Source of the DNA: Flaviflagellibacter sp963786225
GTDB taxonomy: Bacteria; Pseudomonadota; Alphaproteobacteria; Rhizobiales; Methylopilaceae
DNA: 64,000 nucleotides
NCBI GenBank assembly: GCA_963786225.1
Contig: CAWAYQ010000032.1
Location: 1-64,000 of the forward strand
Direction: 5' to 3'
Position numbers and translations under genes: made by a program
Shown here: one piece after another, positions 44,167 to 55,000 of the stretch
Numbering within the stretch: the first letter of the stretch is position 1
Layout: each line of letters starts with the position of its first letter
The notes under the pieces: model-generated
What the model saw: the letters and a program-made list of their open reading frames with translations, nothing else
Told to the model about the DNA's origin: nothing
Databases searched by the model: none

Positions 44167-45911
44167 CAGGATGTCTGCCGCATGGCAACGCGCGGACGGG
44201 CTCCGCCGGCCGCGGGAGCTGCCGCCACGACGCTCCGCAGCACATCTTCCTTCGAGCCGAATTTCTGCACCTGTCCGTCTACCAGAGCGAGAACGAGATT
44301 GACCCCCGCAAGAGCCGTGCGGCGATGCGCGATGACGATCGAAATACCGCCGCGCTCGCGGATGCGTTCGATGGCGCGCGTAAGCGCCGCTTCGCCTTCG
44401 GCGTCGAGATTGGAATTGGGTTCGTCGAGGACGACCAGGAACGGATCTTTGTAAAGCGCACGTGCGAGCGCGATGCGCTGGCGCTGGCCGCCGGACAGGA
44501 AGCCTCCGGCTTCGCCGATGCGGGTCTCATATCCCGCCGGCAGACGCAGGACCATATCGTGGGCTCCCGCGACTTCGGCCGCGGCCTGGATTCCGGCCGA
44601 TGTCGCATCGGGATCGAACCGTGAAATATTGTCGGCGACCGTGCCGCTGAACAATTCGATGTCCTGCGGCAGGTAGCCGATATTCTCGCCGCGGATGTCG
44701 TCGGGCCATTGATCGTAGGTCGCGCCGTCGAGGCGCACCTCGCCGCGGTTCGGACTCCAGACACCGACGAGCGTTCGCGCGAGGCTCGATTTTCCGGACG
44801 CGGACGGGCCGATCACTCCAAGCCCGTCGCCCGCATTCAGCGTGAACGAAATGTTCTGAAGAACAGCGGACGGCGAGCCTGGAGGCGCGACGAAGACATT
44901 CTCCACGGACAATGCGCGCCGCGCCGTCGCCGGCACGACTTTCGGCGTTTCACGCGCGGTCGTCGCGAGCACGTTGTTCAGGCGCTTCCAGGCGTCGCGC
45001 GCGGCAAGAAACGGCTTCCACTGGCCGATCGCGAGTTCGATCGGCGCCAGCGCCCGGCTGCTCATGATCGAGGCGGCGATCATGACGCCGGATGAGGCCT
45101 GATTGTTGATGACGAGCCAGGCGCCGACGCCGAGAGTCGCCGACTGCAGGATGAAGCGAACGACCTTCGAGACGGTTCCGAGCGACAAAGTCACATCCGT
45201 CATGCTCTGCTGGGCGCCGATATATTCCGTGCTGCTTTTCCGGAACCGTTCGGCGATACGGGCCTCGATGCCGAGCGCGGCGATGATTTCCGCATTGCGC
45301 CGCGCGGATTCGATTTCCGATGCGCGCTGCGCGCCGGCGCGCGTCGCCTCCTTCGACGGCGTGCGGACGCGCAGTTCCGTGATCACGGTCAGCGCGGTGA
45401 GAATAAGCGCGCCGATCACGAGCGTGATGCCGAGCGCCGGATGCAGCAGGAAGCAGACGCCGAGATAGAGCGGCACCCAGGGCAGGTCGAACAGTGCCGT
45501 GGGGCCAAGGCTCGACAGGAAGCTGCGGATTGTATCGAGATCGCGCGAAGGCTGGACGCCGACCGCATCCTGGCCCCGCGTCGCGAGCCTCAGGATCGCG
45601 GCGACCACTGCCCCCGACAGAGCCTCGTCGAGCACGCTGCCGACACGCGCGAGAATGCGCTGCCGTGCCCAATCGAAAAATCCCAGCAGCACATAAAGAC
45701 CAAGCAGCGCGATGGTGAGCGCCACAAGCGTCGGCACGCTGCGTGAGGGAATGACCCGGTCGTAGACCTGCAGCATGTAGATGGAGCCGGTCAGCATCAG
45801 GACATTGACGACGCCGGTCAGCACCCCGGTGGCCCAGAATGCGGAGCGGCATTGCGCAAGCGCCCCACGCAGGAGGGCGCTGTCCGCTGAACCGGCCTGC
45901 CGACGTGTCAT
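44166..45911 (-). CDS. Type I secretion ABC transporter (PrtD-type ATPase/permease)
   Basis: A 581-residue protein: a six-helix export domain (residues about 25-300) and an ABC domain with Walker A GPSASGKSSLARTLVG, signature LSGGQRQRIALARALY and Walker B FLVVLDEPNSNLD, then the switch His in IVIAHR. There is no N-terminal C39 peptidase, as expected for exporters of C-terminally signalled proteins such as RTX proteases. The substrate and TolC partner are not in the window; the gene is divergent from hemA. Confidence 0.93.
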   Translation of the reverse strand: MTRRQAGSADSALLRGALAQCRSAFWATGVLTGVVNVLMLTGSIYMLQVYDRVIPSRSVPTLVALTIALLGLYVLLGFFDWARQRILARVGSVLDEALSGAVVAAILRLATRGQDAVGVQPSRDLDTIRSFLSSLGPTALFDLPWVPLYLGVCFLLHPALGITLVIGALILTALTVITELRVRTPSKEATRAGAQRASEIESARRNAEIIAALGIEARIAERFRKSSTEYIGAQQSMTDVTLSLGTVSKVVRFILQSATLGVGAWLVINNQASSGVMIAASIMSSRALAPIELAIGQWKPFLAARDAWKRLNNVLATTARETPKVVPATARRALSVENVFVAPPGSPSAVLQNISFTLNAGDGLGVIGPSASGKSSLARTLVGVWSPNRGEVRLDGATYDQWPDDIRGENIGYLPQDIELFSGTVADNISRFDPDATSAGIQAAAEVAGAHDMVLRLPAGYETRIGEAGGFLSGGQRQRIALARALYKDPFLVVLDEPNSNLDAEGEAALTRAIERIRERGGISIVIAHRRTALAGVNLVLALVDGQVQKFGSKEDVLRSVVAAAPAAGGARPRVAMRQTS

Positions 45912-46222
45912 GGGTGATGCTCAGTGGAAAAGAGCCGAAGGCGCAATCTGAACCCATTGGCTAGAGCCCAAACACTGCAGGTATGTGACACGTCCCCGGC
46001 CCGTGTGGCCGCCGGGGCACCACGGCAGACCGCCCGGGAGCCTCAACCGATGCGTCATTCCTGCATACCTACGTAGAATGGAGCGGTTCCTCACCGGCAA
46101 ACTACGCTGGGTCTGGCTCAACGAACTGGAACCAACTGGAACCATCGGATTCCCGGCTGTTTTGCGGGACGAACAGGAACCGTCATGCCGCGCCCCACGA
46201 TCATCACCACGGCCGCAGACGA
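45912..46222. other. Divergent region between the type I exporter and hemA
   Basis: About 310 bp with no supported gene. A GC-rich hairpin, CCCCGGC (45994-46000) with GCCGGGG (46011-46017), may insulate the two genes. A short direct repeat GGAACCA-like tract near 46130-46143 is also present. No FixK or Irr site was recognised before hemA, although alphaproteobacterial hemA is often so controlled. Confidence 0.4.
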
Positions 46223-47569
46223 ATGACCGTGCCGACTGGAACAGCGGGTGACGGCGGCCCCGTACCCGACTATCTGAGCACGGCGCCGACCGATCCGCCG
46301 CATCTCCCCGACGGAACCATGAACTACGAGGGGTTCTTCCGGCGCCAGCTCCATGATCTCCATAGGGAGGGGAACTACCGGGTGTTCTGCGATCTCGACC
46401 GCCACGCCGGGAACTTCCCGCACGCGACCCACTTCAACGGCGGGACCCTGTCGTCCGTGACGGTCTGGTGCTCAAACGACTATCTGGGCATGGGGCAGCA
46501 TCCGTCGGTGCTGGCGGCGACGCACGAAGCCGTCGACCGGTGCGGCGCTGGGGCCGGCGGCACCCGGAACATATCGGGCACCAGCCACTACCATGTGCTG
46601 CTCGAGGGGGAATTGGCTGATCTTCACCACAAGGAGGCGGCCCTGCTGTTCACCTCCGGCTACGTATCCAACTGGTCGGCTCTCGGTACGCTTGCGTCCC
46701 GCCTGCCGGGCTGCGTCGTCCTCTCCGACGAGGGCAACCATGCGTCGATGATCGAGGGCATCCGGCACAGCCGGGCGGAAAAGCAGATCGTGCGGCATAA
46801 CGATCCGGAGGATTTGAACCGCAAGCTTGCGGCGCTGGATCCCGGACGGCCGAAGCTGTTCGCGTTCGAATCGGTCTATTCGATGGATGGTGACATCGCC
46901 CCCATCGCGGAACTCTGCGATGTCGCCGATGCGCACGGCGCCATGACCTATCTTGATGAGGTCCATGCCGTCGGGCTCTACGGACCGCGCGGCGGCGGGA
47001 TCGCCGAACGCGAAGGGCTCAGCCATCGCCTGACCGTGATTCAGGGCACGCTCGCCAAGGCTTTCGGTGTGGTCGGCGGTTATATTGCCGGCAGCACGGC
47101 GCTGTGCGATTTCGTGCGAAGCTTCTCCTCGGGCTTCATCTTCACCAGCGCGTTGCCGCCGTCGGTCGCCGCCGCCGCACTCGCGAGCATCCGGCACCTG
47201 AAGACGAGTGCCAGCGAGCGCCGGCATCACCAGGCGGTGGTCTCTTTGCTTCGCCGGCGATTGGACGAGGCTGGACTGCCTCACATGACCAATCCGAGCC
47301 ACATTGTCCCGCTGATGGTCGGCGACGCGGTGCTGTGCAAGCAGATCAGCGACGTTCTGCTCAGCGATTACGGAATCTACGTGCAGCCGATCAATTATCC
47401 GACCGTGCCGCGCAACACGGAGCGTCTGCGCATCACACCATCACCGCTGCATACCGAGCAGGACATCGACCATCTGGTGCGGGCGCTCTCGGCGATCTGG
47501 TCGGAATTCAGCCTCAAACGCACGATGCGCGGTGAGCAGCCGTCCGCCGAACTCCAGCGGGTGATGTAA
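46223..47569 (+). CDS. hemA: 5-aminolevulinate synthase
   Basis: From the internal ATG at 46319 the protein reads MNYEGFFRRQLHDLHREGNY, the usual ALAS start; a 32-residue extension upstream to 46223 is open and in frame, so the true start is uncertain. Key parts: VWCSNDYLGMGQHPSVLAA, GAGAGGTRNISGTSHYHVLL, LDEVHAVGLYGPRGGGIAER, and the PLP lysine in QGTLAKAFGVVGGYI. It condenses glycine and succinyl-CoA to ALA for haem. The gene is alone; many Rhizobiales have two copies under oxygen or iron control. Confidence 0.95.
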   Translation: MTVPTGTAGDGGPVPDYLSTAPTDPPHLPDGTMNYEGFFRRQLHDLHREGNYRVFCDLDRHAGNFPHATHFNGGTLSSVTVWCSNDYLGMGQHPSVLAATHEAVDRCGAGAGGTRNISGTSHYHVLLEGELADLHHKEAALLFTSGYVSNWSALGTLASRLPGCVVLSDEGNHASMIEGIRHSRAEKQIVRHNDPEDLNRKLAALDPGRPKLFAFESVYSMDGDIAPIAELCDVADAHGAMTYLDEVHAVGLYGPRGGGIAEREGLSHRLTVIQGTLAKAFGVVGGYIAGSTALCDFVRSFSSGFIFTSALPPSVAAAALASIRHLKTSASERRHHQAVVSLLRRRLDEAGLPHMTNPSHIVPLMVGDAVLCKQISDVLLSDYGIYVQPINYPTVPRNTERLRITPSPLHTEQDIDHLVRALSAIWSEFSLKRTMRGEQPSAELQRVM

Positions 47570-47637
47570 CCACGCCCGATCGTGGCATCCGGCAGATATC
47601 GACTTATGTCAGTCGAGACTCGCACACGGAGGAAGCC

Positions 47638-49038
47638 ATGTCTCAACCGGAACGGTTTGAAGCCCTGGTCCTTGGCAGCGGAGAAGGCGGCAAGTACCTG
47701 GCGTGGCACATGGCGCGATCGGGGCGACGGACTGCCGTCGTGGAGCGCCGATGGATCGGGGGCTCCTGCCCCAACATCAACTGCCTGCCCAGTAAGAATG
47801 AAATTTGGAGCGCGAAGGTCGCGCATCTGACGCACCACGCCGAGCAGTTCGGCACGATGGCCGGTACCGTTACGATCGACATGGCCAAGGTCCGCCAGCG
47901 CAAGCGCGAGATGGTTGACGGCCTGATCGCCACGCACTTGCAGAACTACAGGGCGAGCGGCGCCGAGTTGATCATGGGTACTGGGCGTTTTGTGGCCCCG
48001 AAAACGCTCGAGGTGCGTCTGAATGACGGCGGGACACGCTTGCTGACCGGCGACCAGGTTTTCCTCAATGTCGGAACGCACGCGACAATTCCACGCGTTC
48101 CTGGCCTTGAGGCTTCCGGACCGCTCACGAATATCGAAGCTCTGGAGCTCAACTACTTGCCGCCACACCTAATCGTGCTCGGGGGTGGCTATGTCGGCCT
48201 CGAATTGGCTCAAGCTTACCGTCGTTTCGGCAGCAGCGTGACAGTCATCGAGTATGGACCTCAACTCATCGGCCGGGAGGATACGGACGTTGCGGACGAG
48301 GTCCGGCGGATCCTCATTGATGAAGGCGGCGACGTTCTTGTGGCGACCCAGACACTCCGTGTGGAGGGCCGATCCGGAGAGGAAGTCAGCCTAGTCGTGC
48401 GGACGTCGTCTGGTGAGCAGACTATCCAGGGCAGCGACATTCTGGTCGCGGTGGGGCGCACTCCCAACACCGCCGGAATCGGGCTTGATGTTGCCGGTGT
48501 CGAGTTGGACGGCAATGGCTATGTCAGGGTCAATGAACGGCTGGAGACGAGTGCGCCCGAGGTCTGGGCGATCGGGGAATGCGCCGGTAGCCCGCAGTTC
48601 ACGCACGTCTCCTTTGACGACTTCCGGGTCATTCGAGACAATCTGGCCGGAGCAAAGCGCACTACGCGCGACCGACTGATCCCCTATTGTATGTTCACTG
48701 ACCCGCCCTTCGCCCGTGTGGGGCTGAGCGAAGGCGAAGCGCAACGCCAAGGCGTCGCTGTGCGTGTCGCGAAGATGCCAACGAGTGCTGTGCTGCGGAC
48801 GCGAACGATCGACGAGCCACAAGGCTTGATGAAGGCTCTTGTCGGCGCGAGCGACGACCGCATTCTCGGCTTCGCGATGATTGGCGCCGAGGCCGGCGAG
48901 GTCGTGGCCACGGTGCAGACGGCCATCTTGGCAGGGCTGCCGTATACGTCCCTGCGCGACGCCATTCTCACGCACCCGACGATGGCCGAAGGACTGGGGC
49001 CGCTCTTGTCGAACGTGCCGCCTCCCTCCGTTCAATAG
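47638..49038 (+). CDS. FAD pyridine-nucleotide disulfide oxidoreductase (mercuric-reductase-like)
   Basis: A 466-residue protein. The FAD fold starts ALVLGSGEGGKYLAWHMARS, the redox-active disulfide is in GGSCPNINCLPSKNEIW (C-x4-C), the NAD(P) fold is LIVLGGGYVGLELAQAYRRF, and the C-terminal interface reads LTHPTMAEGLGPLL, with the base His. It has no HMA metal domain and no C-terminal cysteine pair as in MerA, so it is a group I flavoprotein of unknown substrate. It starts 68 bp after hemA and may be cotranscribed. Confidence 0.88.
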   Translation: MSQPERFEALVLGSGEGGKYLAWHMARSGRRTAVVERRWIGGSCPNINCLPSKNEIWSAKVAHLTHHAEQFGTMAGTVTIDMAKVRQRKREMVDGLIATHLQNYRASGAELIMGTGRFVAPKTLEVRLNDGGTRLLTGDQVFLNVGTHATIPRVPGLEASGPLTNIEALELNYLPPHLIVLGGGYVGLELAQAYRRFGSSVTVIEYGPQLIGREDTDVADEVRRILIDEGGDVLVATQTLRVEGRSGEEVSLVVRTSSGEQTIQGSDILVAVGRTPNTAGIGLDVAGVELDGNGYVRVNERLETSAPEVWAIGECAGSPQFTHVSFDDFRVIRDNLAGAKRTTRDRLIPYCMFTDPPFARVGLSEGEAQRQGVAVRVAKMPTSAVLRTRTIDEPQGLMKALVGASDDRILGFAMIGAEAGEVVATVQTAILAGLPYTSLRDAILTHPTMAEGLGPLLSNVPPPSVQ

Positions 49039-49320
49039 GTCGCGCGCACGCGCGTGGTGGGCAAGGTTGAGGAGAAACCTGTCCTGGCGAAGCGCCTCAT
49101 GCTGAAGCCATGATCGTACCACCAATGTCTACCTGGGCGGTGCATACGCTGTTGCTGTTGAGGTTCCTCAACGACTTACGGTGAATAGTGGTGCCACGAA
49201 GGGGCAGACCACGCCATCTCTGGCGAGCTTCGCGTCTGCGCCGTTAGTCCCATGTGAACGCAACCTCCCAGGGATTATCTTTCAACCCGGGAGGCGGGCG
49301 ATTAACGCGTGAGACGACGA

Positions 49321-50106
49321 ATGAAAAACTTAAAACTGGGGCCGAAAATGCCGCTGCATCTGGCAGTGTCGCTCGGGCTCACCCTTTCCGGGCCAATGCT
49401 CCTCCTGTCCGATGCCCACGCCACAGCCTCGAGAAGGCAGGAGCATCACTCGTTCACGAAGGAGATCCGCAAGACGGTGTCCCTCAACTACCTGCTCTAT
49501 CTTCCACAAGGATATGGGAAGGAGAAAACCAAGAAATGGCCACTGATCCTCTTCCTTCATGGATCCGGCGAACGAGGTGATGACCTGAACAAGGTCAAAA
49601 CCAACGGCCCGCCCAAACTGGTGTCCGAAGGCAGGGATATGCCGTTCATCATTGTCTCGCCGCAAGCCCCGGAGCGGACCACATGGGATCCGGACGCTCT
49701 CATTGCGCTTCTCGATGAGGTTGAGGATCAGTACGCGGTCGATAAAGACCGGATCTATCTCACCGGCGTCAGCATGGGAGGTGCCGGGACCTGGAAGTTG
49801 GCAGCGGCCTATCCTGAGCGATTTGCCGCGATAGCTCCGATTTGTGGGGTTGGAGACCCTGGTACGGCCGGTCGCCTCGCCCATCTCCCAACATGGGTTT
49901 TTCATGGAGCCAAGGACGACCTGGTTCCCGTTGAGGCGAGCCAGGAGATGGTGGACGCCCTGAAGGGCGTAGGAAATGAGGCGAAGCTCACGATCTACCC
50001 TGATGCCGGGCACGATTCCTGGACGGAAACCTATGACAATCCCGCAGTCTTTGAGTGGTTTCTGAGTCACAAACGCGGAGCGACAAGCGCTCCCGATGCC
50101 GGGTGA
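49321..50106 (+). CDS. Secreted alpha/beta hydrolase (phospholipase/carboxylesterase-like)
   Basis: A 261-residue protein from the ATG at 49321; a GTG at 49309 is an alternative. An N-terminal signal peptide (MKNLKLGPKMPLHLAVSLGL, cleavage near AHATA) is followed by an esterase fold: LILFLHGSGERGD, nucleophile in LTGVSMGGAGTW, Asp in GAKDDLVPVEASQ and His in DAGHDSWTE. The family includes feruloyl/polyhydroxyalkanoate-type and prolyl-oligopeptidase-like esterases. It probably acts outside the cytoplasm; substrate unknown. Confidence 0.85.
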   Translation: MKNLKLGPKMPLHLAVSLGLTLSGPMLLLSDAHATASRRQEHHSFTKEIRKTVSLNYLLYLPQGYGKEKTKKWPLILFLHGSGERGDDLNKVKTNGPPKLVSEGRDMPFIIVSPQAPERTTWDPDALIALLDEVEDQYAVDKDRIYLTGVSMGGAGTWKLAAAYPERFAAIAPICGVGDPGTAGRLAHLPTWVFHGAKDDLVPVEASQEMVDALKGVGNEAKLTIYPDAGHDSWTETYDNPAVFEWFLSHKRGATSAPDAG

Positions 50107-50547
50107 CAGAGACGTTGGACCTGTTCACCGCCCGCTCAGCGGTGACCCCAAAGGCTGGTTGGTTAGTGTTCGGATGTCACGACCGTTCTGCATCCAGAAC
50201 GGTCGACTTCGGTCTCGACCACAAACTCTGAGCCGTCTGGTGGTTTTTGCTATCTGGCGAGCATCATCCCTTTTGCGCAATCTCCGCTCATCGGCGGGCC
50301 AGTCGACCGGGGAGGGGCCGTCCGCAAGTTTGCAGGCCCCTGGCCAACCGCCCGTCCGGGGCCGTGGGCTAATTCCGACGCGCCAAACCCTTTTGCCAAC
50401 AGCCTTAAGGCTGCCAATCATCCAACCGCGGGCCTGAACGTCTTGAGTCGGAGTGCATTGTCAGCACGAACACGCACGGCAGCGTCATCGCTCCCGCCGC
50501 GAAGATCAGCGACAGCAACACGATGTAGGTACAGATCACTGCGGACA
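50107..50547. other. Intergenic region before the oxalate decarboxylase repeat
   Basis: About 440 bp without a supported gene. It contains the hairpin at 50180-50205 and lower-GC sequence toward 50520 that merges into the duplicated start region of the next gene. Open frames on both strands lack motifs and ribosome sites. Confidence 0.4.
50180..50205 (+). terminator. Hairpin downstream of the hydrolase
   Basis: CGACCGTTCTG (50180-50190) and CAGAACGGTCG (50195-50205) form a perfect 11-bp stem with a 4-nt loop, about 75 bp after the hydrolase stop. No T-run follows, so efficiency is uncertain. Confidence 0.55.
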
Positions 50548-50671
50548 GATATTACAAAGTAGCAAAGCTTCGTATGAAGGAATTAAACCTATGGATGGTA
50601 TCTCACTGCAGCCGGATATTACAAAATAGCAAAGCTTCGTATGAAGGAGTTAAACCTATGGATGGTATCTC
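50548..50671 (+). repeat. Duplicated translation start region of the oxalate decarboxylase gene
   Basis: Two 57-bp copies (50548-50604 and 50615-50671), period 67 bp, differing at two positions. Each holds a GAAGGA-type ribosome site and ATGGATGGTATCTC. The second ATG (50658) starts the real gene; the first (50591) opens a 12-codon frame ending at the TAG at 50627. The duplication therefore creates a short upstream reading frame with nearly identical initiation signals. Confidence 0.9.
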
Positions 50672-51875
50672 GCGGCGTGACATGCTTGCAGCGACCGTTG
50701 CTGGTGGCGTTCTGACTGTGGCGACAGCCGCCGGCGCCCAGACCGCTCCGCAGCCTCAGCGCCCCGGATACGGCGGCACCAATCCCGGTCCGAGCAACAT
50801 CCCCCGGGACCTCCAGAACCCGGATCTGCTCGTTCCACCCCCTACCGACCAAGGCACGCTCCCCAATCTGCGGTTCTCGTTCTCGGACTCTCATAATCGG
50901 CTGACGACCGCTGGCTGGACGCGTCAGGTCACGGTGCGAGAGCTTCCTATTTCCACGGATATCGCAGGGGTGGAGATGCGCCTGAATGCCGGCGGCGTTC
51001 GCGAGATGCATTGGCACAAGGCTTCCGAATGGGCCTACATGCTCTACGGCAGCGCACGCATTACGGCCATCGACGCAGAGGGCCGTAACTTCGTCGACGA
51101 TGTCGGCGTAGGCGATTTGTGGTTTTTCCCATCGGGCATTCCGCATTCCATCCAGGGGCTCGGTCCGGACGGCTGCGAATTCCTTCTCGTCTTCGATGAC
51201 GGGGATTTCGACGAAGAGAATACCTTCCTGCTCACCGACTGGTTCAAGCACATACCGGAGGAGGTCCTGGCCAAGAATTTCGGTGTTCCCGCCTCGTCCT
51301 TCGGGGATGTTCCCGATCCAAGCCAGATGTACATTTTCAATGCACCGGTCCCGGGACCGCTCAACTCCGACAAGATCCCCGGTGTGACCGCAGTTCCGCA
51401 AACCTTCAGCCACAGGATGCTGGCGCAGGCCCCAATCAGGACGAAGAGCGGAACGGTGCGGATCACCGATACCAGCGTGTTTCCGGTGTCCACGACGATG
51501 GCGGCGGCACTCGTCGAGGTCATGCCGGGCGGCATGCGCGAGCTGCACTGGCACCCCAACAACAATGAGTGGCAGTACTACCTTGAGGGCCAGGCGCGTA
51601 TGGGCGTGTTCGGGGCGTCGGGCCAGGCCCGCACCTTCGATTTCCAGGCCGGCGATGTCGGGTATGTGCCCTTCGCCATGGGCCATTACATCGAAAACAC
51701 CGGCACCACGCCGATGCGCTTCCTCGAACTCTTCAAGAGCAGCTACTACGCCGACGTCTCGCTGAACCAGTGGTTGGCGCTGACGCCCCCCGAATTGGTG
51801 AATGCGCATCTCAAGGTCGATCCGCAGACCCTGGCTAGCTTCCACAAGGAGAAATTCCCGGTCGTGCCAGGTTGA
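50658..51875 (+). CDS. oxdD: Bicupin oxalate decarboxylase, Tat-exported
   Basis: A 405-residue protein with a Tat signal (MDGISRRDMLAATVAGGVLT). Two cupin domains each hold Mn ligands: first REMHWHKASEWAYMLYG and FPSGIPHSIQG; second ELHWHPNNNEWQYYLEG and FAMGHYIENTG. The lid segment FDDGDFDEENTFLLTDW keeps a Glu before Asn-Thr, which fits decarboxylase rather than oxidase chemistry. It converts oxalate to formate and CO2 and needs Mn and O2. Periplasmic location is expected. The duplicated start region upstream is described separately. Confidence 0.9.
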   Translation: MDGISRRDMLAATVAGGVLTVATAAGAQTAPQPQRPGYGGTNPGPSNIPRDLQNPDLLVPPPTDQGTLPNLRFSFSDSHNRLTTAGWTRQVTVRELPISTDIAGVEMRLNAGGVREMHWHKASEWAYMLYGSARITAIDAEGRNFVDDVGVGDLWFFPSGIPHSIQGLGPDGCEFLLVFDDGDFDEENTFLLTDWFKHIPEEVLAKNFGVPASSFGDVPDPSQMYIFNAPVPGPLNSDKIPGVTAVPQTFSHRMLAQAPIRTKSGTVRITDTSVFPVSTTMAAALVEVMPGGMRELHWHPNNNEWQYYLEGQARMGVFGASGQARTFDFQAGDVGYVPFAMGHYIENTGTTPMRFLELFKSSYYADVSLNQWLALTPPELVNAHLKVDPQTLASFHKEKFPVVPG

Positions 51876-52011
51876 ACGGCGTGGAGGCATCAACGAGGCA
51901 CTCCGAGACCTGACGCAGATTACCCGACCCAGATCGGAGATGCGCCTCGTGGCACACGCTCGCCGCTTCTGCGCGCGCCAAATGTCGGCAAATAGCTGTC
52001 GCAGCGCCAAA

Positions 52012-55000
52012 TCACGATGCGCTGCCCGGGTCGGTGGGCACCGTGAAGCGGAAAATGGCCCCCCGGGGCTGGTTGGCGGTCACCCACAACCGGCCGCCAT
52101 GCGCTTCGATGATCGAACGGCAGATCGACAGACCCATCCCCAAACCGTCGGGCTTCGACGTGTAGAAGGGGGCGAAGATCTGCTCGCGACTCTCCGGGGC
52201 CAAGCCTGGCCCCGAATCCTTCACTGCTACCACCACGCCGTTCGGTTCGGCTTGAGCGGTGGAGATGAACAATTCTCGCGGCCCTTCCTCGACCGCGCCC
52301 ATCGCTTGGACGGCATTGACGATGAGATTGAGGACGACCTGCTGCAATTGTACGCGATCTCCTTCGACGAGCGGCAAACCCTCGCCGAGCGCCAACTGCA
52401 CCGCCGCGCCATTCTTCGCCGCTTCGCCACGGGTGAGTTCAACCACCTCGCGGGTCGCCTCGTTCATGTCCACACCGTCTTTGCGCGGCGGCGCCTTTTT
52501 GACGATCTCGCGGATGCGGCCCACGACGTCGCCGGCGCGCTTGGTGTCGGTGACGATGCGGCCGAGCGCCTGCCGGACCTCTTCCAGATCCGGCGGTCGT
52601 GCCCCTAACCAGCGCAGAGCCGCCTCGGCGTTGGTGACCGCTCCGGAGATGGGCTGGTTCACCTCGTGGGCGATCGAGGCCGTGAGCTGCCCCATGGTTG
52701 CGACGCGGTTCGCGTGCGCGACACCCATCTGCATCTCGCGGATGCGCCGCTCGCTTTCGCGCGCTTCGGCTTCCGCCCGTTTGCGCTCGGTCAGATCCAG
52801 CACGAAGGCGACGCCCTGGTCCCGTTGTTCGTTGAATCCGGCCGCGCCGACCAGCACCGGCACTCGGCTGCCATCCTTGCGGTAGAACTCCTTCTCGAAC
52901 GGTTGGGAGGTTCCGGTCATCTTCATTTGTTCGATGGCCCGCTCGTCGACATGGCGCCATTCGGCGGGCGTCAGCTCCGTCCAGCCCGCGCGGCCGGAGA
53001 CGAGATCCTCCTGATCGCACCCGATCATGCGGAGAAACGTGTCGTTAGCCTCGATAGTCCGGCCTTCGAGGTCCCAGATGAAAATCCCGATGATGTTGGC
53101 GTCGACCAAACGCCGGATCTTCGCCTCGCGTTGTTCCAGGTCGCGGTACAGACGAGCATTCTCCAGCGCGATCGCTGCCTGCGAGGCGAGCAGCTTCAGC
53201 ACCGCGCTTCGGGCCGGCGCGAAGACCCGGGGGGTCAGGGTGTTCTCGAGATAGAGCACGCCGATCAGCTTGGCCTGGGTGATCAAGGGCAGGCAGAGAA
53301 CGGACCGCGCCTGGCGCTGACCGAGGTAGGGATCCGCGGCAAACTCGGACCGGGCGGCATCATCGATAATGACGCCCTCGCGGGCGCGCAGGACATAGTG
53401 GAGCACCGACTCCGGCAGCGTGGCCGCGGTCACGGGCTGGTCGCGCAGCCGCACGACGACCGTGTCGCCTTCGGTCGTGGCTTCCGCCTCGATCCGCAGC
53501 TCGGCCCCGCGCGGAATAATCAACAGGCCCCGCTCGGCACCTGCCTGCTCGATGGCCGTGTGCATAAGCGTGTCGATCAGCATTTCCAGGACGATCTCAC
53601 CCGAGATGGCCTGCGACACCTTGATCACTGTCCCGAGGTCGAGGTGTTCGACCGACGTCCCGATGGTGCCTGTTGGACCCGGCGCTCGCTCTTCCTCCCT
53701 CCGGTATGGATAGATCTCGTCGAGTTGCCGCACCTTGCCATCGGCGCCCCAAGCGACATATCCGTCGCGCGCCTTCCGCATGTACACACGCGCGAACTCT
53801 TCGAAGCCACGCGCCGCGTAAAATCGCGCGGCGAGTTCGTAGGCGAGCGCCTCATTGTGAACAAAGCCGTTCGCGCGTGCCGAACTGATGGCCCGCTCGT
53901 AAAGACGCTCGGCATCGAGCGCGCGGCCGCCTTCGATCCGGGCGATCTCCGCCGCGACCAGCGCGGCGCGGTTTTCGAAATTCTCGGGGCAGTTTGCCGC
54001 CCAGATCTCGAGCTGTCGGTGGTGCACGGCCAGAGCCTCGACATGCTGCCGTCGCTCGCCGGCCGAGGCGGACTCGCAGGATGCCGCCCGGGAGAGTGCA
54101 CCGTAAAAGTGATACTCCGCCGTATCGAACAGTGACGGGGATGTCCACAGCAGCCGTTGCGCCTTCTCCGCGGAGGCGAGGGCGGCAGCATGGTCCCCGG
54201 CAAAGAAGCGGGCCTGCAGCTTGCGGATCCAGTACCAGCACTCGGCAATTGCCAGATTCGGATTTTCCGAAAAACGGCGCTCGATCCAGAGCTCGTCAAA
54301 CTGCTCATCGTCGAAGCAACCGAAAAGCGGCGTCGAGCCGCGAAGCGTCCGAACGAGCGCGAGCTGCACCGCGACGAAGTCAACGCCAAGGCCAAACCGC
54401 ATCTTCTGCGCAAACGCGAGGCCGTACTCGGCCTCGGCTTGCACCTCGTCGAGCGGATCGCCGGCCGCGAGAAGGTTCGTATTGATGTGGTGGCAGCAGA
54501 ACGCCGCAAAAACGAGGTCCCCGACCTGGTTCGCGGTTTCAAACGCGCGGCGCACCAGATCGCGGCCGGTCCGGACATGCTTCGTCCACGGCAGGACGAC
54601 ATTTCCGAAGTTCATGTAGGTCCGGGCCTGGAAGCGCTTCAGGCCGCGCTGTTCGACCAGGTCATAGCCGAGCCGGCCGAATTCGAAAGCCGGCCCGGTA
54701 GTCGCCGAAGTGCGGGCCGGCGAGCAAGCCAAGTGTTGCATAGGCGAAGCTCGATGCGTCGCAGTTGCCGCCCTCGATGCTGAGATTGACCGCCCGACAG
54801 ATGACCAGGGAGAGCAGGTTCGCATCCGTATACCAGGCAGGCGCCGTGAGCTTGGTCAGCACATCCAGAGTGGCGAGGGATGTCGGGTCGCTGATCAAAG
54901 GCAGATCGACGAGCGCCTCGATCGGACGGTCTCCAAGGGTTGACCATACCCGCTGGTATTCCCGGCGCGCGTCCTCTGCCGTCGGATGCGGCGACCACTC

